The notes under the pieces were generated by a model that ran no database searches, had not been told where the DNA came from, and was given only the letters and a program-made list of their open reading frames with translations. DNA of 12,518 nt from an uncultured Clostridia bacterium. GTDB taxonomy: Bacteria > Bacillota > Clostridia > Christensenellales > Pumilibacteraceae. The stretch is from contig CAKQJJ010000026.1 of the NCBI GenBank assembly GCA_934247335.1, forward strand, positions 1-12,518, given 5' to 3'. This document shows positions 6,401 through 12,518 of the stretch, in pieces (position 1 is the first letter of the stretch; each line of letters starts with the position of its first letter). The position numbers were made by a program, and so were the translations under genes.

Positions 6401-9400
6401 CTTGTGCTTTTCGTACTCGGAAACGAACTGATTGTACGCGGTGAGATCGAGCACTTCTCTCTCTGCGGGCGTAAAGTTTTTCAGTTTTGCCTGAATGTCT
6501 TCCATGGTGGGAATCTTGCTCTTGTCGTATTCGCCTGCGAGCGAATCGATTTCGGCTTGCAACTGTTTAACTTTGTAGCTTGCGTGCGAGAATTTAAGCT
6601 GTTTGATATAAGCGTACGCGTCGGTGGAAGCCTTGACCATTGCGTCCCAGGTTTCTTTATCGTAGCCGAACTGCGTGTAGTCGCCCTTGATACCGTTGTA
6701 CGCGGTGACGGCGTCGCTGACCAGCGTTTCGTCCGCCATGGTGAGAACATCTTTCTTCATGATCTCTTCGGCGTACTCGATGAACTGAGCCATGCTGTTT
6801 TCCATTGCTACGAACGAGCTTCTTTCTGCGTCTTTAAGCTCGCCGAAGTACACTTCGTACACGATGGAGTCGTAACCGGAGATGTTCGCGTTGGACGGAA
6901 CGACCATTTTAAGCGGTTCTTTCTTTCCGAGCAGGTCTACGAAGTTCATGTAGCACATATCCAGTCCGAACAGCTGATACTGACCGTACAGCTTTTTGTA
7001 GCCGGGATCGGTTTCGGCAAGCGTAACGCCGCTTACGTTCTCGTTTTCGAGTGCGGGAGCGTTGAGCGAGCGGAATTCCACTTTCTGCAACGCGTCGCAT
7101 TTGTAGAACGCCATTTTGCCGATGGATTTAAGGCTCATCGGGAAGACGATTTCGGTGATATTCTTGTTCATGCTGCCCGCATAAACGTCTGCTTTTACCG
7201 TTCCTTCCTTGACGTTGAGCGTTCCGGTCTTTCCGCCGGGCACGGAAGAGAGTATCCACTTGCCGTTTTCGGCGCGCATATACAAACTTCCTTCGTATAT
7301 TGCGGCGTTTTCAAATTCGCCGTCGGTGACTTCCTTGCCGTCCGACAGGAAATAATAGCTTTCGATGCCGTCGCATTCGAGGAACGCAGCCATGTCTACC
7401 GTTTTAAGATTTTCGGTGAATACGAACTTTTTAAGCGTTTTGACGTTCCAGAACGCGCCTTCGCCTATTTCTTCCAGCTTGTTTGCGGTGAAAGAAGTAA
7501 ACGTGGGACCGCCCTTTGCGTCGTCGCGCTCGAATGCGTACGCGCCTATCTTTTTGAGGTTGTTTGCGGTGATTTCACCCTGAACGGGAACGAACGCGAA
7601 TGCGCCGTATCCCACTTCCTCTGCGGAAGTCAGGTCTACGTTTTTCAGCGAGGTGCAGGTGTTGAACGCGTTGTCCGCGATAACTTTGACGTTGCCGAGG
7701 TTTACGCTTTCAAGCGAGGTGCAGCCCGCGAAAGTGCTTTCGTTGATTTTGGTAAGAGTTTCGGGCAGAACGACGGTTTTAAGCGACGAGCACATATAGA
7801 ACACGTGCGAGCCCATATTTTCTGCGGTGAGCGAAGCGGGAAGCGTTACGTTTTCAAGCGAGGTCTGCGAAGCAAACGCGCCGTCGCCGATTTTGGTAAG
7901 AGTTTCGGGCAGGATGATTTCGGTAAATCTCGGAGCCGCGCCGCTTTCCTGTTCGTACTTGGCAAACGCGCCCTGACCGATTTCGACCACTGCGGGAACG
8001 ATAACTTCTTCCAGTTTTGCGCAATCGGCAAATACGTATCCTTCGATATACTTGACGTTTACGAGGTTTGCCGTTTTAAGCGACGAGCAGTTGAAGAACG
8101 CTGCTTCTTCCAGTCTGTCGTCGGTTTTGCTGAGGTCGATTTCTTTAAGTTCGGTGTCGTAAGCAAAGCAGTACTTGCCGATATGAACGCCGCCTTTTTC
8201 GGGCATATTTACTTTGGTAAGCTTTTTGCAGTTCTGGAAAGCGCCCAAGCCGAGCTTGACGTTTTCGCCCACGGTTGCGACGGTGACCTTGCTGTTGAAG
8301 AACGCGCCTTCGCCGCAGATTACGTTGTCGCCGATATTTGCTTCGGCTACCGAAGTAGAGGAGAACGAATAGTCGCCGATTTCGGCAATGTACTGCATAT
8401 TTTCAACCGTGGTAAGCTTTTCGTCGTTGTAGAACGAACGAACGCCGGTTACTGCCTTTCCGCCTGCCGCGAAAGTCACTTTTGCAAGCGAATCGCAGTT
8501 TGCAAACGCGTAGTCGCCGATTTTGATATCGGAATTGAGGAAGGTTACCGAGGTGATTGCGGTGCCGCCGAACGCGCCCGCGCCTATGGATTCGACTTCT
8601 GCGGGAACAGTGACGTCGCCGGATACCGCTCCGAAAGCCACTGCAACCAGTTTCTTTCCGCCGTCCGAATACAGCATGGTGCCTTCGTTATTGGTGGCAA
8701 AGTTTTTGTTGCCCGCCTCGACGGTGAATTTCTTCACGCCGGTGGTGCGGAAGCCGCTGCCGACGAAAGAAAGTTTGTTAAGGTCTGCGGGGATGATTAT
8801 TTCTTCGAGGTTATTGCAGCTGTAAAAAGCGTTGAGACCGATGGTAACGTTGCCGCCGGGCAGCTTGATTTTTTTGAGCGCGGGGCAATCGTAGAACGCC
8901 TGTTCGCCGATAAGTTCGATTTTGCCGAGCAGTTCAACCGTTTCGAGGTTGGGGTTCTGGCAGAACGCGCCCTTATCGATATACAGCATATCGTTGTGGA
9001 TAACCACTTTTTTGAGGTCGTTGCACTGAGCGAACGCGAACTGCGGAACAACGTTTGCGTACAGATCGACGGTGGTAAGACCGCTCTTTACAAACGCGCC
9101 GTAGGACAGCTTGGTGTCCGGTCCGAGAACGACGTTTTTGAGGTTGGTGCAGTTTTTGAACATTTCCTTACCTGCGTTGCGCAGTTTGGAAAGATCGACG
9201 GAAGTAAGTCCGGTGCAGCCCTGGAAAGCGGCTTCGCCGATAGAGTAGCACTTGTTAAGGTCGAGAGAAGTAAGCGAGGTGCATCCGTAGAATGCGTTTT
9301 TGCCTATTACTTCGACGTTACCGAGGTTGATGCTCTTCAACTTGGCGTCGCCGGAGAACGCGTATTCGCGCAGGTACTTGACTTCGCCTTTAAGTTCGAC

Positions 9401-12400
9401 TTCTTCCAGTCCGGTGCAGTTGTAGAAAGCGTACTTTCTGATTTCTTCAACCGTGTCGGGCACTATTACCTTTTTGATAGAGCTGTTGGAAGCGGGAATT
9501 TTGTTTGCGTCGTAATCGTCCTCGTCCACTTCGATGGTGTTGTCGGTGGTATACAGGCAGAACGCGTACGCGCCGATATACAGAACGCCTTCCTCTTCGG
9601 GAATTTCGACTACGCCGTCTTCGACGTATCCTTTATAGGACACGAGCACGTAGTTTTCCACGACGAACGGGTTCTGAACGCTTATTCTGAAACGAGCCTT
9701 TATGTTGGAGCCGGAAAGCGAAGCGGTAATGGTTACCGAGCCTTCCTTCATTGCGGTTACGGTGCCGTCCTGATTGACTTTTGCGATAGATTCGTTGCTG
9801 GTCTGATACGACAATTCGTATTTGTCGGCAACGTACCACGGATCCATGTCGCAGGCAAGCTGAATTCTCTCGCCCGGGTACATTTTAACCGCGCCGGAAA
9901 CCGACGTAATGAACTTTCTGTCGCCCGTTCTTCCTATTTCGCTGGTGCCGGCGGATCTGCTGTACGCAAACAGCGTATCGAAATAAGCAAAGCGCAGCGA
10001 TTTTACCGAAGCGTCGTTTGCGTTATCCACGCCGTTGTTGGACATAACCGAAACTTCGCCTTCGGAAACGGGAGTTTTTGCGGTCGTAAGAGATATTTCG
10101 CTCTCCGGATCGAGACTCTGAGTAGCAGCCGTTCTCTTCTTGACGTTGATTATTATCATCGCCTGATGAGAAGGCAGCGATTCCTGAGAAATAACGCCGT
10201 TTCTGGTAGCCGTAATGGTTACTCTGCCGGGCTTGATTCCCTTTACCAAGCCGTCTTCGACTTCGGCGATAGAAGGATTGGAGGATTCCCATTTGAGGTA
10301 TTTGAGATAGTCTTTGTTTGCGTCTACGTTCTCGTCGGAAGTAGCGAGTTTGTCGGTAAGATCGACAACTTCGTCTTCGTATACGGACAGAATGTTGAGC
10401 GCGGGGCTGTTCCAGTCGCCGTCTTTGGTGAATTTGATTTCGCCTGCGGTTCCGGGCAGCTGGCATACGAAGATATTGGAGTTGAGCGCGTAGTCGTCAA
10501 CCGAGAATGCGAGCGAGCCGGAAAGCAGCTTGTCGTATCCCACGTTTTCGAGATAGTCGGTGATTTCTATTCTCACCTTATTGTCGGTACCCTTCTGCGA
10601 ATAGACGGGGATAGCGTTTTCGGTGAGAGTGGTGTACGCGTTGCTTGCCGTGAACAGAATGGGCGTTACGGACATGACGTACTGGTTGTCGTAAACCACC
10701 ATATTGATGTAGTAACGGTCTTTTTTAAGCGACTTGTCGTACACTTTTTCGTACGTGCAGCTCTTTACCATGGGCGCTTCGTTATCGAGCACGAAGTCGT
10801 ACGTAAACGAATTGTTTGCGTTGGTGGTAACTCCGCCGTCGCCGTAATCGAGCTTTCCTACCATTTTGAACTGATAGGTACGGTTGTTTACCAAGCCCAG
10901 CGTTTTGGAATCGAGTTTAAGCTGGTTGAAGTACGGAACGGGTGAGCCGCCGTTGGAATAAGCCTTTCTTGCGTTGACTTCGGTTTTGCTCCAAACGACT
11001 TCGCCGGTGGTTTTGTCCACTATCGTGAAGTCCATGGTTTTCGCGCCGCGCAGCAGTCCCGCGTAAATGGTGGACAGACCGCTTATCGAGCCGAACGTAT
11101 CGGAAATTGCGATATGATCGCGCGAAGCAACTATTTTATCGTACTTTTCGGTGTCGATATCGTACAGATAAGTTCCCAGCGGAATAATGTAGTTGTAGAA
11201 ATAAGTTCCGTACGGGGTGGTTGCGTAGTAGTCGGCTTTAACTTTGTCTTCTTCGTCGAGCGAAGCGTCGTTTTTGTCCTTGTCTACTTCGTAGTAGTCC
11301 TTATCGAACATGGGCGCTTCGGTCCAGTCGCCGTAGAATGCGAGGAACGGAACGTTGAGGCTTACTTCGTCTTCGCCTTTGGAGTTTTTATCGGTGGTTT
11401 CGAGTTTTACGTAGCCTTCGACGTAGGTGCCGTACGTAAAGTATCTTTCGATATACGTTCTGTCGGCGTCGGAAATGCTGTACGTAAGTTTGACGGCGGT
11501 GGTTTCGCCTGCCTTTGCGGTAAGCGTAGTGCCGTTTACGGCGCCCTGAGTGGTGCTTTCGAGCTTCATCGAACCGGACAGCAATTTACCTCTTTCGGCA
11601 ACGAAACGTTCGTCGGAAGAAGAAATTTCGTCGGTAAGACCCAGCACGCTGAGATCGTAATGGATATCCTTGTCGGAGAAGTTTACGACGTTGAACTCCA
11701 TTTCGTAACTTCCCTTACGGGTGGGATCGTCTTTAAGTTCGAGCTTGGTTTTCTCGCAACCGGGAACTTCGATATACGCGCCGGTGCTTACTACCTTTTT
11801 AAGGCTGGCAAGTCCCGCGCCCTGTTTTCTGGGCGAATAAGCGATGCCGTAGCGGTCGAGCGCGATGGTTGCGGTGGACATAAGCAGACGGTTGGTCATC
11901 AGTTTTACTTCTTTTGCGTCGCCTGCGATGTCTTTGAAGTTATCTTTTACGTAGTGACGGATGAGCAGGGTGATGCCGCAGAGGTTGGGGCACGCCATAC
12001 TGGTTCCGGACAACTGATCGTATCCGCCGCCGGGAACGGACGACTTGATGTCGCCGCCGTGAGCGGTGATTTCGGGTTTGAGTTCGAGGTTGGGCGAAGG
12101 TCCCCAGCTGGAGAAGTCGGACATGAACGGACCTGCCTGGTCGTCGGCGGAGAAGGTGAGTTTGCCGCTTGCGTACGCCGCGAGAGCGGTACCGTCTTCC
12201 TTGGAAATGGAGATGGTGGGCACGTGCTCGGTTTTACCCATGGACATGCTGATGTTACCTTCGACGTTGTTGTAAATAATACAAGCGATTGCGCCGGCTG
12301 CCTTGGCTTGCAGAGCTTTGTCCTCGAAAGTGCTGTCGCCGCGGCGAACGAGCGCTATTTTGCCCTGCACGTTGATGCTTGAATAGTTGACTTTAAGTCC

Positions 12401-12518
12401 CACGCCGGGAACGGTGACGTATTCGAGAGTATGCTCGGTTTTGTCGTTGATATCCCAGCCCATAGCCTCGTACAATTCCTTATAGAAATCGTTTTTCTCG
12501 GCTGCGGTGGAGTTGGAT
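6218..12518 (-). CDS. Giant cell-surface S8 protease fused to BIG2 and BspA-type LRRs, C-terminal part (5' end beyond window)
   Basis: The frame is open to the window edge, giving 2099 residues numbered here from the first complete codon (12517-12515). Residues ~34-126 are a PA domain. FSSWGP (135-140) and GTSMACP (171-177) belong to a lactocepin/C5a-peptidase-type subtilase, with nucleophile Ser173 (codon 11999-12001). The catalytic Asp and His must lie upstream. Residues ~250-399 are the Fn3-like domain usual behind such proteases, and ~484-684 further beta-sandwich (DNEAP motif). BIG2 domains follow at ~714-794 and ~874-948. About 32 BspA-type LRRs (IGxxAFxxCxxLxxVxLP) span ~971-1816. A helical region (~1874-2039), an acidic/Pro linker (~2040-2063), CGNC (2066-2069), a hydrophobic segment (~2074-2094) and KKKRS end the protein. 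No LPXTG is present. Expected role: surface proteolysis and adhesion. The 5' end, promoter and signal peptide are unseen. Confidence 0.95.
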   Translation of the reverse strand, partial: SNSTAAEKNDFYKELYEAMGWDINDKTEHTLEYVTVPGVGLKVNYSSINVQGKIALVRRGDSTFEDKALQAKAAGAIACIIYNNVEGNISMSMGKTEHVPTISISKEDGTALAAYASGKLTFSADDQAGPFMSDFSSWGPSPNLELKPEITAHGGDIKSSVPGGGYDQLSGTSMACPNLCGITLLIRHYVKDNFKDIAGDAKEVKLMTNRLLMSTATIALDRYGIAYSPRKQGAGLASLKKVVSTGAYIEVPGCEKTKLELKDDPTRKGSYEMEFNVVNFSDKDIHYDLSVLGLTDEISSSDERFVAERGKLLSGSMKLESTTQGAVNGTTLTAKAGETTAVKLTYSISDADRTYIERYFTYGTYVEGYVKLETTDKNSKGEDEVSLNVPFLAFYGDWTEAPMFDKDYYEVDKDKNDASLDEEDKVKADYYATTPYGTYFYNYIIPLGTYLYDIDTEKYDKIVASRDHIAISDTFGSISGLSTIYAGLLRGAKTMDFTIVDKTTGEVVWSKTEVNARKAYSNGGSPVPYFNQLKLDSKTLGLVNNRTYQFKMVGKLDYGDGGVTTNANNSFTYDFVLDNEAPMVKSCTYEKVYDKSLKKDRYYINMVVYDNQYVMSVTPILFTASNAYTTLTENAIPVYSQKGTDNKVRIEITDYLENVGYDKLLSGSLAFSVDDYALNSNIFVCQLPGTAGEIKFTKDGDWNSPALNILSVYEDEVVDLTDKLATSDENVDANKDYLKYLKWESSNPSIAEVEDGLVKGIKPGRVTITATRNGVISQESLPSHQAMIIINVKKRTAATQSLDPESEISLTTAKTPVSEGEVSVMSNNGVDNANDASVKSLRFAYFDTLFAYSRSAGTSEIGRTGDRKFITSVSGAVKMYPGERIQLACDMDPWYVADKYELSYQTSNESIAKVNQDGTVTAMKEGSVTITASLSGSNIKARFRISVQNPFVVENYVLVSYKGYVEDGVVEIPEEEGVLYIGAYAFCLYTTDNTIEVDEDDYDANKIPASNSSIKKVIVPDTVEEIRKYAFYNCTGLEEVELKGEVKYLREYAFSGDAKLKSINLGNVEVIGKNAFYGCTSLTSLDLNKCYSIGEAAFQGCTGLTSVDLSKLRNAGKEMFKNCTNLKNVVLGPDTKLSYGAFVKSGLTTVDLYANVVPQFAFAQCNDLKKVVIHNDMLYIDKGAFCQNPNLETVELLGKIELIGEQAFYDCPALKKIKLPGGNVTIGLNAFYSCNNLEEIIIPADLNKLSFVGSGFRTTGVKKFTVEAGNKNFATNNEGTMLYSDGGKKLVAVAFGAVSGDVTVPAEVESIGAGAFGGTAITSVTFLNSDIKIGDYAFANCDSLAKVTFAAGGKAVTGVRSFYNDEKLTTVENMQYIAEIGDYSFSSTSVAEANIGDNVICGEGAFFNSKVTVATVGENVKLGLGAFQNCKKLTKVNMPEKGGVHIGKYCFAYDTELKEIDLSKTDDRLEEAAFFNCSSLKTANLVNVKYIEGYVFADCAKLEEVIVPAVVEIGQGAFAKYEQESGAAPRFTEIILPETLTKIGDGAFASQTSLENVTLPASLTAENMGSHVFYMCSSLKTVVLPETLTKINESTFAGCTSLESVNLGNVKVIADNAFNTCTSLKNVDLTSAEEVGYGAFAFVPVQGEITANNLKKIGAYAFERDDAKGGPTFTSFTANKLEEIGEGAFWNVKTLKKFVFTENLKTVDMAAFLECDGIESYYFLSDGKEVTDGEFENAAIYEGSLYMRAENGKWILSSVPGGKTGTLNVKEGTVKADVYAGSMNKNITEIVFPMSLKSIGKMAFYKCDALQKVEFRSLNAPALENENVSGVTLAETDPGYKKLYGQYQLFGLDMCYMNFVDLLGKKEPLKMVVPSNANISGYDSIVYEVYFGELKDAERSSFVAMENSMAQFIEYAEEIMKKDVLTMADETLVSDAVTAYNGIKGDYTQFGYDKETWDAMVKASTDAYAYIKQLKFSHASYKVKQLQAEIDSLAGEYDKSKIPTMEDIQAKLKNFTPAEREVLDLTAYNQFVSEYEKHKDDKDPDDPDKPDPTPDDPEKPDDNKSCGNCKSKTGYDAAGAMLSVIVLAGVAFILKKKRS
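7070..9607 (-). repeat. BspA-type leucine-rich repeat array, about 32 units
   Basis: Roughly 845 consecutive residues of the giant protein are made of ~23-residue units with core I-G-x-x-A-F-x-x-C-x-x-L-x-x-V-x-L-P (LRR_5 type). Units are diverged, not recent copies: the consensus Cys, Phe and Gly are replaced in several. Two non-LRR beta inserts interrupt the array, near 8634-8709 (LYSDGGKK...VAFG) and near 7200-7300 (LYMRAENGKW...VPGG). This array type usually mediates binding to host or bacterial surfaces. Confidence 0.85.

Noticed and set aside
6404..10945. 1513-codon open frame on the plus strand opposite the giant protease-LRR gene
   Set aside because: It is aligned codon-for-codon with the real gene and exists only because TTA, CTA and TCA codons are avoided. 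Its product is rich in Val, Phe, Gly and Arg without any domain, and there is no ribosome site or promoter.
12461..12475. TTG at 12475 or ATG at 12463 as the start of the giant protein
   Set aside because: The frame continues upstream without a stop to the window edge, and the position lies within the protease domain, so the gene is truncated by the window.

Overview
The window reads as part of a surface-protein locus from a gut-type, Gram-positive Firmicute, most likely a member of the Clostridia. That placement is inferred from three things: consecutive lipoprotein signal peptides, a lactocepin/C5a-peptidase-type subtilase fused to BIG2 and BspA-type leucine-rich repeats, and the codon usage. 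Sequence alone cannot settle family or genus. All four genes lie on the minus strand, so transcription runs from high to low coordinates. I see no tRNA, rRNA, CRISPR array, insertion sequence or phage gene.

Layout in transcription order. (1) 12518-6218: the C-terminal ~2100 residues of a giant cell-surface protein. It begins inside the PA-domain/serine end of an S8 protease, continues through Fn3-like and two BIG2 domains and about 32 BspA-type LRRs, then a helical stalk, an acidic/proline linker, and a C-terminal tail with a CxxC motif, a hydrophobic segment and Lys/Arg. Its N-terminus, with the catalytic Asp and His, is outside the window. (2) 6217-6028: a 190-base gap with two hairpins and a possible promoter. 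(3) 6027-3424: an 867-residue lipoprotein with an Fn3-Fn3-BIG stalk. (4) 3423-3207: a 217-base gap carrying a perfect consensus promoter (TTGACA, 17 bases, TATAAT) and a structured leader. (5) 3206-540: an 888-residue lipoprotein with a BIG-BIG stalk. (6) 481-1: the first 160 residues of a third lipoprotein with a different type of Ig-like repeat, cut by the window edge. Only 58 bases and no visible terminator separate it from its predecessor.

The most interesting content is the pair of large lipoproteins. They share a long C-terminal module of no family I recognise, set on different Ig-like stalks. Inside that module there appears to be a twofold duplication. Next to a giant adhesive protease, this suggests a surface degradation/adhesion and ligand-capture locus. 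That functional link is inference from gene order only.
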